This document shows, piece after piece, positions 56,911 to 64,000 of a DNA stretch of 64,000 bases. Source of the stretch: Proteobacteria bacterium ST_bin11 (GTDB taxonomy: Bacteria > Pseudomonadota > Gammaproteobacteria > Methylococcales > Methylomonadaceae). The notes below the pieces were generated by a model. It was not told the origin of the DNA and did no database searches. It was given only the letters and a program-made list of their open reading frames with translations. Position 1 is the stretch's first letter; each line of letters begins with the position of its first letter. The position numbers were made by a program, and so were the translations under genes. The DNA is taken from assembly GCA_002083615.1 (NCBI GenBank), contig MSXO01000012.1, positions 76,911 to 140,910 on the forward strand, in the 5' to 3' direction.

Positions 56911-56982
56911 TGTAGGATGCTGCCGACGATAGGAGGCGCATCTGTCGCGAACGATACGTTTCGCTTCGTTGATTACATCCTA
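56911..56982. repeat. TAGGATG-type palindromic repeat
   Basis: TGTAGGATG (56911-56919) and CATCCTA (56976-56982) bound an element with GCGCATCTGTCGCGAACGA and TACGTTTCGCTTCGTTGAT inside. It lies just upstream of the AT-rich cargo gene and may hold its promoter. Confidence 0.5.
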
Positions 56983-57005
56983 ACGACCTAGATGAAACAA
57001 TAGTT

Positions 57006-57656
57006 ATGTCAAAAATTAATGGAACGATTATTGGTTATGACCCAGGCGGAAATAATTCGAATGGTTTTGCTTTATTAAGAATACAAGACAATGTCGCAAC
57101 AGAGATCGAAATAAAAACATTAGATACGACCGAATCTATTTTGTCCCAAATTTCCAATGAGGACGTTATTGGCCTTGGAGTAGATACATTGTCCTGCTGG
57201 TGTACCGGCGATAGCGGGTGGAGGCCAGCAGATATCTGGCTTCGTAAAAAATATCCCGAGGTAAGAAATAGTGTAATGTCGCCAAACACTCTATCTGGAT
57301 CAATGGGTATAAATGGTATGTCGGTCCTTATTGAAGTTTTGAAAAACAAAAGGAACTTAATCTTATCGGAAACCCATCCAAAAGTTCTTTATTACGCTTT
57401 AACCAAAATAAAATATGATTATAAATCCAATTATTTAAACATGGATTTATTCTTGTCAAAAGAAATTGGCATACCTATTAAAACAAATAACGATCATGAA
57501 TGGGATGCTGTTATTTCCGCATACGCATTGCTAAATGGAATTTCAGGTAAATGGACAAGAGATTTACATCAATTACCAGTAATTAATGGTCGAATTGTAA
57601 GTCCTTGTGGAAAAACCGCATATTACTGGCCTGATGACTCATTTTATAGCCCGTGA
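57006..57656 (+). CDS. DUF429-like predicted RNase H-fold nuclease, cargo of pair II
   Basis: The 216-residue protein is AT-rich in DNA and foreign to the surrounding urease genes. Acidic residues placed as in DUF429 proteins: Asp12 (IIGYDPGG), Asp60 (GLGVDTLSCW), Glu122 (SETHPKVLYYAL), Asp163 and Asp167 (NNDHEWDAVISAYAL). From family knowledge these suggest an RNase H-like nuclease fold, activity unproven. It is the only gene between two inverted R elements, which are inserted between ureD and ureA. The family call is by motif reading; a different RNase H-fold family is possible. Confidence 0.6.
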   Translation: MSKINGTIIGYDPGGNNSNGFALLRIQDNVATEIEIKTLDTTESILSQISNEDVIGLGVDTLSCWCTGDSGWRPADIWLRKKYPEVRNSVMSPNTLSGSMGINGMSVLIEVLKNKRNLILSETHPKVLYYALTKIKYDYKSNYLNMDLFLSKEIGIPIKTNNDHEWDAVISAYALLNGISGKWTRDLHQLPVINGRIVSPCGKTAYYWPDDSFYSP

Positions 57657-57680
57657 TTTGTATTTCACGGACGGTTTTCT

Positions 57681-57931
57681 CCCCTGATGCCGCGCCGAGC
57701 ACCGAAGGGTTTGAACGGATTAGCCCGCAGGGGCGATGCAGGGATGCATCGCGTTTTCGGAGGGCCAAGGATGGCCCTTCCGAAAACCCCGTTCAAACCC
57801 TTCGGCGCGCAGGATACAAGCGGCATGGGGTGGCTTTTTCTTTGGATACTTTCTTTTGGCCAAACAAAAGAAAGTATCTCGGCTGTCGGGCCGAGACCCG
57901 ACATTAAAAACAACCGTCGCGTCAGCGACAC
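57681..57931 (-). repeat. R element copy 4 (reverse), right half of inverted pair II
   Basis: On the minus strand the helix order is the same. It shares the CCGAAGGGTTTGAACGG / CCGTTCAAACCCTTCGG helix with copy 3 (here a perfect 17 bp), while its inner hairpin is CGATGCA / TGCATCG. It ends CCGTCGCGTCAGCGACAC, 18 bp before the ureA ATG. Confidence 0.87.
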
Positions 57932-57949
57932 AAATCAAGAAGCGCCGCC

Positions 57950-58252
57950 ATGCAATTAACCCCAAGAGAAAAAGACAAACTCCTCCTCTTCACTGCCGCC
58001 CTCCTCGCCGAGCGCCGCAAAGCCAGAGGCTTGAAACTTAACTACCCGGAAGCCGTGGCTTATATCTCTGCCGCGATCATGGAAGGCGCGCGCGACGGTC
58101 AGACAGTGGCCAAGTTGATGGCTTATGGTCGAACGTTATTAAGCATCGACGACGTGATGGACGGCATCGCCGAGATGCTGACCGAGGTGCAGGTGGAAGC
58201 GACCTTCCCAGATGGCACCAAATTAGTCACCGTACACGACCCCATCGTATAG
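57950..58252 (+). CDS. ureA: urease gamma subunit
   Basis: The 100-residue protein is a typical UreA: LTPREKDKLLLFTAALLAER, LNYPEAVAYISAAIMEGARD, DVMDGIAEMLTEVQVEATFP, TVHDPIV. The gene start is C-rich and G-poor. The RBS is weak, directly after the repeat. ureB follows after 9 bp. Confidence 0.97.
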   Translation: MQLTPREKDKLLLFTAALLAERRKARGLKLNYPEAVAYISAAIMEGARDGQTVAKLMAYGRTLLSIDDVMDGIAEMLTEVQVEATFPDGTKLVTVHDPIV

Positions 58253-58261
58253 GAGCAAAGC

Positions 58262-58579
58262 ATGATTCCTGGAGAAATCTTCCCCGCCGCTGGCGATATC
58301 GAACTGAATTCCGACCGCGCCACCGTTAAAGTCCTGGTTGCCAACAGCGGCGACCGGCCAATTCAGGTCGGCTCGCATTATCATTTTTACGAAACCAACC
58401 CGGCTTTGCATTTCGACCGCAGCGTGGCCTTGGGCTTTCGGTTGGATATTCCGGCCGGCACCGCCGTGCGTTTCGAGCCGGGCCAGCAGCGCGAGGTGCA
58501 ATTGGTGGCCTTCGCCGGCAAGCGCGAGGTCTTTGGCTTTAGAGGTGAGGTAATGGGCGCATTGGAGAAAACCGCATGA
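58262..58579 (+). CDS. ureB: urease beta subunit
   Basis: UreB, 105 residues: MIPGEIFPAAGDIELNSDRA, SGDRPIQVGSHYHFYETNPA, GTAVRFEPGQQREVQLVAFA. AGGAG lies before the ATG. It overlaps ureC by ATGA. Confidence 0.97.
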   Translation: MIPGEIFPAAGDIELNSDRATVKVLVANSGDRPIQVGSHYHFYETNPALHFDRSVALGFRLDIPAGTAVRFEPGQQREVQLVAFAGKREVFGFRGEVMGALEKTA

Positions 58580-60279
58580 GCAAGATTTCGAGAGCGGCGT
58601 ATGCCGACATGTTCGGCCCCACCACCGGCGACCGCCTGCGGCTGGCCGACACCGATTTGATTCTGGAAGTGGAAGCCGATTACACCGTCTACGGCGACGA
58701 GGTGAAATTCGGTGGCGGCAAGGTAATCCGCGACGGCATGGGCCAAAGCCAGTTGGGCAACGATCAGGCCGTGGACTTGGTGATCACTAACGCCTTGATC
58801 ATCGATTACTGGGGCATCGTCAAAGCCGATGTCGGCATCAAGCAAGGGCGGATTTTCAAAATCGGCAAGGCCGGTAATCCCGACGTTCAACCCGGCGTGG
58901 ACATCATCGTCGGCCCCGGCACGGAAGTGATCGCAGGTGAAGGCCAGATTCTCACCGCCGGGGGCATCGACGCCCACATCCATTTCATCTGCCCGCAACA
59001 GATCGAAGAAGCGCTCTGCTCCGGGGTCACCACCATGATCGGTGGCGGCACCGGCCCCGCCACCGGCACCAATGCCACCACCTGCACACCAGGGCCGTGG
59101 CATCTGCAACAAATGTTGACCGCGCTGGATGGCTTGCCGATGAACTTTGGCTTGCTAGCCAAGGGCAACGCCAGTTTGCCCGGCGCTTTGGAGGAGCAGA
59201 TCCTGGCCGGGGCGATGGGGATGAAATTGCACGAAGATTGGGGCACCACGCCGGCATCGATTGACTGTTGCCTGAGCGTGGCAGAGGACTACGACGTGCA
59301 GGTGGCGATCCACACCGACACCTTGAATGAATCGGGGTTTGTCGAAGACACTTTCGCCGCCTTCAAGGGCCGCACCATCCACACTTACCACACCGAAGGT
59401 GCCGGCGGCGGTCATGCGCCGGACATCATTAGGGCCTGCGGTCTGAGCAATGTGTTACCGTCATCGACTAACCCGACCCGACCTTACACCATCAATACCG
59501 TCGACGAGCATTTGGATATGTTGATGGTCTGCCATCATCTTGATCCGAGCATTCCGGAAGATGTGGCTTTTGCCGAATCGCGCATCCGCCGCGAAACCAT
59601 CGCCGCCGAGGATATCCTGCACGACTTGGGGGCGTTTTCGATGATTTCCTCGGATTCGCAAGCCATGGGCCGAGTCGGCGAAGTGATCATCCGTACCTGG
59701 CAGACTGCGCATAAGATGAAGACGCAGCGCGGCAGTTTAGGCAGCGATAGCGCCCAAAGCGACAATTTCCGCATCAAACGTTACATTGCCAAATACACCA
59801 TCAATCCTGCCATCAGCCACGGTATCAGCCACGAAGTGGGCTCCATCGAAGCCGGCAAGCTGGCTGACCTGGTGTTATGGCAACCGGCCTTTTTCGGCGT
59901 CAAACCCAGCCTGATCATCAAAGGCGGCCTAATCGCCGCCGCGCCGATGGGCGATGCCAACGCCTCCATCCCCACCCCGCAACCCGTGCATTACCGGCCC
60001 ATGTTCGGCAGTTTTGGCCGCACCGCCGCCAGCACTTCGATGATCTTTTTGCCGCAGGCCGCAGTGAGCTCTGGTTTGGCCGAGCGAATTGGTCTGCAAA
60101 AACGGGTGGGTACCACGAAAAACAACCGCACTATCGGCAAACCCGACATGAAACTGAATAACTACCAACCGATGATGGAAGTATGTCCGCAAACCTATCA
60201 GGTGAGGGCCGATGGGGAGTTGCTAGTTTGCGAACCGGCGGTGGTGTTGCCGATGGCGCAACGCTACTTTTTGTTTTGA
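58576..60279 (+). CDS. ureC: urease alpha (catalytic) subunit
   Basis: Ni-dependent urea amidohydrolase, 567 residues. Nickel ligands and active-site motifs are complete: DAHIHFICPQQ (two His), the Lys carbamylated in mature urease in the MKLHEDWGTTP segment, HTYHTEGAGGGHAPDI, flap Cys in MVCHHLDP and GAFSMISSDSQAMGR. It produces ammonia and CO2 from the urea imported by Urt. No ureE, ureF or ureG follows in this window. Confidence 0.98.
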   Translation: MSKISRAAYADMFGPTTGDRLRLADTDLILEVEADYTVYGDEVKFGGGKVIRDGMGQSQLGNDQAVDLVITNALIIDYWGIVKADVGIKQGRIFKIGKAGNPDVQPGVDIIVGPGTEVIAGEGQILTAGGIDAHIHFICPQQIEEALCSGVTTMIGGGTGPATGTNATTCTPGPWHLQQMLTALDGLPMNFGLLAKGNASLPGALEEQILAGAMGMKLHEDWGTTPASIDCCLSVAEDYDVQVAIHTDTLNESGFVEDTFAAFKGRTIHTYHTEGAGGGHAPDIIRACGLSNVLPSSTNPTRPYTINTVDEHLDMLMVCHHLDPSIPEDVAFAESRIRRETIAAEDILHDLGAFSMISSDSQAMGRVGEVIIRTWQTAHKMKTQRGSLGSDSAQSDNFRIKRYIAKYTINPAISHGISHEVGSIEAGKLADLVLWQPAFFGVKPSLIIKGGLIAAAPMGDANASIPTPQPVHYRPMFGSFGRTAASTSMIFLPQAAVSSGLAERIGLQKRVGTTKNNRTIGKPDMKLNNYQPMMEVCPQTYQVRADGELLVCEPAVVLPMAQRYFLF

Positions 60280-60290
60280 TGCTGAAATAC

Positions 60291-60315
60291 GCTCCCGTAT
60301 TATCGGGAGCATTTT
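60291..60315 (+). terminator. terminator after ureC
   Basis: The hairpin GCTCCCG-TATTAT-CGGGAGC is followed by ATTTT, 11 bp after the ureC stop. It marks the end of the urease operon. Confidence 0.7.
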
Positions 60316-60344
60316 AAAGTGGCAAATCAGTCCGTGACGTATGT

Positions 60345-60911
60345 TCAAGAACCGGGGAATGCGTTTTTATGCGGGAGCGGTGGCGCTGGTTCATTTGGAT
60401 CGGCTTCCACGGGTGTGGCCATAGCTTCGATAATCTCTGGCGGCACATTACTTTGCGTCAGCGATTCGCGTAGATCGTCCGTCACCTCATTAGCGCTTCG
60501 GATTTCTACGGACACTGGCGGTTTGTCTTGTGCAGCTTCTTCTTTCTGTTGCTTAACAAGTTGTTCGATCTCAAGCACATGTTCTTCGGGAAAGCCGCTT
60601 GCTCGTAAGGCCGAAAACATCGCTGCATTGGTCTCATCATCGCTGGCCATATCTGCAGCGGCGTTTTTATTAGTCGCTTCCAAGACCGGTTGTTCATGGG
60701 GCGCCAGTGATTTCGGCGATGCGGCAGCCAACACATTGATTGGCCGATTCTGCCCAAACAGATTACCTATGTGCGCTTGCGGTTCAGCAGCAGCACTAAG
60801 GGTTGCACTAGCGGATCGCTGATCCAAAGTGGGGTTTACGGACTGATGACCTATTAAATAGCCACCGAATACCATTGCGGCGCCACCTGAAGCAATAACA
60901 AATTTATTCAT
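60345..60911 (-). CDS. hypothetical protein with N-terminal membrane anchor
   Basis: The 188-residue protein starts at the ATG at 60911 (ACGAGG 8 bp before it); the longer upstream frame has no ribosome site. A hydrophobic N-terminus (FVIASGGAAMVFGGYLIG) precedes an acidic, Gln/Glu-rich helical part (EEHVLEIEQLVKQQKEEAAQ) and a Pro-rich end (PNEPAPPLP). No family recognised. It lies 86 bp downstream of the gene for a small secreted protein on the same strand, so the two may be cotranscribed. Confidence 0.65.
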   Translation of the reverse strand: MNKFVIASGGAAMVFGGYLIGHQSVNPTLDQRSASATLSAAAEPQAHIGNLFGQNRPINVLAAASPKSLAPHEQPVLEATNKNAAADMASDDETNAAMFSALRASGFPEEHVLEIEQLVKQQKEEAAQDKPPVSVEIRSANEVTDDLRESLTQSNVPPEIIEAMATPVEADPNEPAPPLPHKNAFPGS

Positions 60912-60997
60912 GAGATTAGCCTCGTAACAAAGAAACGATTGCGGAATCCCTGCCCTAACAGACCAGACAGAGATTCCGCGGCAATTACTGCTAACAA

Positions 60998-61354
60998 TTA
61001 GTATTGATACAAAGTTGTCAGGATACCGTAGTTGCGGAATCCAACATTGGTTGGGCAAGCACCTGCGGCTGTATCACCAGTCAGCGTGTAGCTTTGGTGA
61101 TTTTGCAACGCCATTTTTGCTTGAATCAGCGCAGTTTGGTTGGTGGTTCTGACAAAGTAGGAGGTTGCGGGCAAAAGAGAATGTTCAGGCACAACATAAA
61201 TAATGCCATTGGTTGCACCATTAATATTGAATTCATACACGCCAGTCACATTGACCCAACCAGTATTACAAACAGCAGCATTAGCGGCACTGGCACCGAA
61301 CATAGAAACGGCAACGAAAGATAGCATTAAGAATAGATTTTTGATTGTTTTCAT
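60998..61354 (-). CDS. small secreted protein, function unknown
   Basis: The start ATG at 61354 has GGTGAAGG about 4 bp before it. A clear signal peptide (KNLFLMLSFVAVSMFGASAA, cleavage near ANA-AV) precedes a mature domain of about 95 residues with Cys in AVCNTGW and GACPTNVG that may form one disulfide. No family recognised. Confidence 0.75.
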   Translation of the reverse strand: MKTIKNLFLMLSFVAVSMFGASAANAAVCNTGWVNVTGVYEFNINGATNGIIYVVPEHSLLPATSYFVRTTNQTALIQAKMALQNHQSYTLTGDTAAGACPTNVGFRNYGILTTLYQY

Positions 61355-61381
61355 GACCTTCACCTTTTGTAAATTAAACAC

Positions 61382-61618
61382 GAATGTGGATGATTAAACG
61401 CTGTACTTGCTTCTCGGTTGGCGATTTGGCTAAGTTTGAGATTCAAGGGCAGCGTGTCCGGCGATATTTACGTTATTCATTTTGCTGGCTACGTAATTAG
61501 CGGGGACGGTGTTAATTTAGGGAAATCGAGCGGGGCTATCTGTTAAGTTGTTGGCTTGAGAAGTGTGAGGTTTCTCACAGTTTTATGTGGAGTTAGCTTT
61601 GTTGGGTTTTGGGTGTTT
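61382..61618. other. 237-bp intergenic stretch before the R elements
   Basis: No gene seen. The last 120 bp (61499-61618) are visibly G/T-rich with little C, as are the coding ends just left of the other R pairs. A short hairpin GTGAGG-TTT-CTCAC occurs near 61565. Confidence 0.5.
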
Positions 61619-61731
61619 GTGTCGCTGCCGCGACGGGTGTTTTACATGTCGGGTCTCGGCCCGACAGCCGAGTGACTTTTCTTTGTTTGACCAAAGAAAA
61701 GTCACCAGAAGAAAGGCCACCCGACATTGAC
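61619..61731 (+). repeat. R element copy 5 (partial, first half only)
   Basis: Starts GTGTCGC-TGCC-GCGACGG, has the GTCGGG/CCCGAC and CTCGG/CCGAG pairings, and its large hairpin is GTGACTTTTCTTTG / CAAAGAAAAGTCAC, changed on both arms relative to GATAC/GTATC. It stops after CCCGACATTG; the inner helices are absent. Confidence 0.82.
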
Positions 61732-61742
61732 TGATTGACTGG

Positions 61743-61788
61743 TTCCCAAGCTCCTGCTTGGGAATCGAAGCGCTTGAAAGCTCTAGCT
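61743..61788. repeat. two short hairpins between R copies 5 and 6
   Basis: TTCCCAAG / CTTGGGAA (61743-61764) and GAAAGCTCTAGCTTTC (61773-61788). The first is a dispersed palindrome type ('TTCCCAAGCTC...'). Confidence 0.5.
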
Positions 61789-61800
61789 TTCATTAATATT

Positions 61801-62051
61801 GTGTCGCTATCGCGACGGGTGTTTTATATGTCGGTTCGCGGACCGACAACCGCGATACTTTCTTTTGCTTGGCCAAAAGAAAGTATCCAAAGAAAAGGCC
61901 ACCCGGATTCCGCCTTTATCCTGCGCGTCTTGCTTTTGGCGAGGGTTTTCGGAAGGGCCATCCCTGGCCCTCCGAAAACGAGCGGCTTCCCTGCCGCTCC
62001 CCTGCGGGCTGATCTCGCCAAAAGCTGCGATGCTCAGGGCGGAATAACGGG
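61801..62051 (+). repeat. R element copy 6 (forward), left half of inverted pair III
   Basis: Starts GTGTCGC-TATC-GCGACGG. The interleaved pairings here are GTCGGT/ACCGAC and CGCGG/CCGCG; both helices are changed together relative to all other copies (GTCGGG/CCCGAC, CTCGG/CCGAG). The inner helices ATTCCGCC/GGCGGAAT and CTTTTGGCGAG/CTCGCCAAAAG match copies 1 and 7. Confidence 0.88.
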
Positions 62052-62127
62052 AATACTTCACTCCAGCGGTTATTGTCTATAGCCGAGGTGTTTTGGTAGG
62101 CTGGATTGGAAAGCTAAATTTGAGGCC

Positions 62128-62194
62128 TAGGGTGGGCAATTTTGCCCACCATTTGGCATTAATTCCGCGTGGGCACTAAATCGTGCCACCCTAC
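62128..62194 (-). repeat. second repeat family, copy inside pair III
   Basis: Inverse-orientation copy of the 52203-52270 element: TAGGGTGGGCAATTTTGCCC, then GGCATTAATTCCGCGTGGGC, then GTGCCACCCTAC. It ends 6 bp before the HEPN gene start and may contain its promoter. Confidence 0.75.
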
Positions 62195-62200
62195 TGGGCT

Positions 62201-63802
62201 ATGAAAAAAGAAATGACTAATGAAATTTCAATATTATTGGAATTGGCAGCCAACACCGATCTGGCAATAGGAAATCGCATCGAAGCGCTAGGCAAAGCGA
62301 TTGACATGGCAGAATTCGAAGAGGAAATCGATTTTCTTTCTCTTGCCGATAAAGTCATTGAAGATATTTTATCAGAATCCGTTTCGCCTCTTATAAAAGC
62401 TGAGATTTACTACTTTCGCGCCAACATATGGAGCGCATTCAGACATATTAATAATGAACCCAATAAAACCACATGGGATTGGTGCCACGAAGCAGCCGAG
62501 AAAGAAATATATTATTTGCGTAGCGCGATTCATAGCCCGGGGTTTGATAATCTTGACCCCATGCTCCAATGCGCTATTGAAACAAATTTAGGGAATATTC
62601 TAAGCTTTGTTGGTCGCTTCGTAGATGCTTTGCAATATTGGGATAGTGCTATTCTACGGATCCCTAGGTTTGCCATGGCACTGGGCAATAGAGGATACGG
62701 ACTAAACTACTATGCTCGGATGCTATTCGATAAAAAGCAGTCGGCAATTATGCTAACAAAAGCATATGATGATTTAATTGCTGCACAAAAAAATACCGCA
62801 CTATTTGACAATCCAGATAATGAAAAACTTAAAAAAGAATTCCATCGTGTTTGCTTACAAATAACTCAGGTTTGCGACATTAACACCACCCATCGAAAGA
62901 TTAGGGATGATGAATTCAATCCCAATTATGAAAATGAGGAGAGGTTTTATAGAAAGTGGTGCTTTAATCACCGATTATTTCTAAACCCTATTAATGATAC
63001 TGGAATATATTTTTCAGCCGATTTCGACAGCCTAACAACCCCCAATATAATTACTTCATCACCTGGATTACCAACACCTATAAGAATATTCAATATAATA
63101 AAACAGGAATACGTTTCCGCGCGTTTCTTTTGTTATGAAGGCTTACAAAGTGATAATGTTCATTATTCTGATCACGATGTACTAATTTCAAATACACTCG
63201 ATTACTCATCTCATGGATTAGCTATCGAACAAGTTAAATCAGCCCTTAGAATGAGTTATTCTTTGTTCGACAAAATCGCCCAATTGGTTAACTATTACTG
63301 GGAAGTTGGTATTGATCAAACTAAGGTATCGCTTCGTCATATTTGGTATAGGAAGCAAAATGGTTGTTACAAATTGCGCGAGCAGTTTTGCAATTACGAA
63401 AACTTGCCATTACGCGGACTATTTTGGCTTTCAAGAGATTTGTTCGACACGGAACCTGGATTTAGCAAGCATACTGATCCAAATGCAAGATCAATTGCTG
63501 AATTACGAAATCGTTTGGAACATGGCTTCTTATCAGTACATGGAATGGATTGGTCGGGCCCATTTTCTGGAACAGCCTTTTACAACGCGTTCTCTACTCA
63601 GCCAGATGAGAACTTATATGGTATTTGTAGAGAGGATTTGGCAGGAAAAACTATCCGAGTATTACAATTAGTACGTGCAGCATTAATTTATCTTGTATTA
63701 GCCATGCATAGGGAAGAGAAATTACGTGCGGAGAAAAGAGGTAAAGACGCATATATTATTCCAATTGATTTAAGTTATTTGGAGGATGACTGGAAGCGGT
63801 AA
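62201..63802 (+). CDS. LA2681-like HEPN-domain protein, cargo of pair III
   Basis: The 533-residue protein (ATG at 62201; a GTG frame begins at 62183 in repeat DNA) is encoded by AT-rich DNA unlike the neighbouring urease genes. The N-terminal half is helical and TPR-like (AIETNLGNILSFVGRFVDAL, PRFAMALGNRGYGLNYY). The C-terminal half matches the LA2681-type HEPN family: ALRMSYSLFDKIAQLVNYYW, LPLRGLFWLSRDLF and the Rx4-6H motif RNRLEHGF (Arg436, His441). HEPN domains are commonly toxin or antiviral RNases; a defence role is inferred. It stands alone between inverted R elements. Confidence 0.78.
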   Translation: MKKEMTNEISILLELAANTDLAIGNRIEALGKAIDMAEFEEEIDFLSLADKVIEDILSESVSPLIKAEIYYFRANIWSAFRHINNEPNKTTWDWCHEAAEKEIYYLRSAIHSPGFDNLDPMLQCAIETNLGNILSFVGRFVDALQYWDSAILRIPRFAMALGNRGYGLNYYARMLFDKKQSAIMLTKAYDDLIAAQKNTALFDNPDNEKLKKEFHRVCLQITQVCDINTTHRKIRDDEFNPNYENEERFYRKWCFNHRLFLNPINDTGIYFSADFDSLTTPNIITSSPGLPTPIRIFNIIKQEYVSARFFCYEGLQSDNVHYSDHDVLISNTLDYSSHGLAIEQVKSALRMSYSLFDKIAQLVNYYWEVGIDQTKVSLRHIWYRKQNGCYKLREQFCNYENLPLRGLFWLSRDLFDTEPGFSKHTDPNARSIAELRNRLEHGFLSVHGMDWSGPFSGTAFYNAFSTQPDENLYGICREDLAGKTIRVLQLVRAALIYLVLAMHREEKLRAEKRGKDAYIIPIDLSYLEDDWKR

Positions 63803-63891
63803 AATAATTGAGCCAGCCAGTATAGATACTGTTCTATAGCCCGCGTAGATACTGTTTTACGATCTACTCATGAATTTGGGATGGTTTTGGT

Positions 63892-64000
63892 CCCGTTATT
63901 CCGCCCCGAGCATCGCAGCTTTTGGCGAGATTAGCCCGTAGGGGAGCGGCAGGGATGCCGCTCGTTTTCGGAGGGGCAGGAAGCCCCTTCCGAAAACCCT
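63892..64000 (-). repeat. R element copy 7 (reverse), cut by the window edge
   Basis: Starts CCCGTTATTCCGCC and shows GCTTTTGGCGAG, AGCGGCA-GGGA-TGCCGCT and the central CGGAGGGGC...GCCCCTTCCG hairpin. Orientation is opposite to copy 6, which completes pair III around the HEPN gene. The outer GCGACAC end should lie about 140 bp beyond the window. Confidence 0.85.

Noticed and set aside
57681..57965. Several overlapping open frames inside R elements (also at 51892-52255, 52328-52559, 56603-56903, 61799-62061)
   Set aside because: They exist in many frames because the repeat lacks stops; the translations are low in structure and change with each copy. They are repeat DNA, not genes.

Overview
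The window reads like the chromosome of a gammaproteobacterial methylotroph or methanotroph, probably Methylomonas-like (Methylococcales). This is inferred from gene order (nnr-tsaE-ami-mutL-miaA; maf/yceD-rpmF-plsX-fabHDG), from the methylotroph-style formamidase and short-chain-amide transport cluster, and from the abundant palindromic repeats. No methane-oxidation gene lies here, so the assignment is not proven.

Layout. 1-7.2 kb, minus strand: nnr-tsaE-ami-mutL-miaA followed by a 5-formyl-THF cyclo-ligase gene broken by an in-frame TAA. 7.3-14.6 kb: a lipoprotein, queG, a SprA-like metalloprotease, a PilZ protein, a thioredoxin/CcdA-like membrane protein, PBP1b and lolA. 14.6-20.7 kb: a coupled minus-strand signalling operon (outer-membrane protein, periplasmic binding-like protein, hybrid kinase, sigma-54 response regulator). 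20.7-34.6 kb: two small proteins, dusA, folE, hemH, a membrane MutS relative, purT, a lytic transglycosylase, an HDOD protein, maf and the yceD-rpmF-plsX-fabHDG lipid operon, closed by a strong terminator.

34.7-60.3 kb is a nitrogen-scavenging island. A hybrid histidine kinase whose N-terminus is an NCS1 nucleobase/allantoin-type transporter, with a partner LuxR/NarL-type regulator, lies beside formamidase (fmdA), fmdB, a first UrtABCDE-type ABC transporter, a porin, a second UrtABCDE transporter and urease (ureDABC). Two promoters in the island, upstream of fmdA and of the porin, share a near-identical 28-bp palindrome at the same distance from matching -35 and -10 boxes. They probably form one regulon.

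51.8-64 kb holds the most unusual structure. A roughly 250-bp, highly folded repeat (called R here) occurs seven times. Six copies form three inverted pairs with terminal GTGTCGC...GCGACAC ends and different interiors: a short palindromic repeat (between urtB2 and urtC2), an AT-rich DUF429/RNase H-like gene (between ureD and ureA), and an AT-rich LA2681-type HEPN gene (after urease). Helices in R covary between copies, including a possible pseudoknot. The DNA flanking the pairs is C-poor on the left and G-poor on the right. This looks like a family of inserted cassettes carrying nuclease-like cargo; I do not recognise it as a named system.
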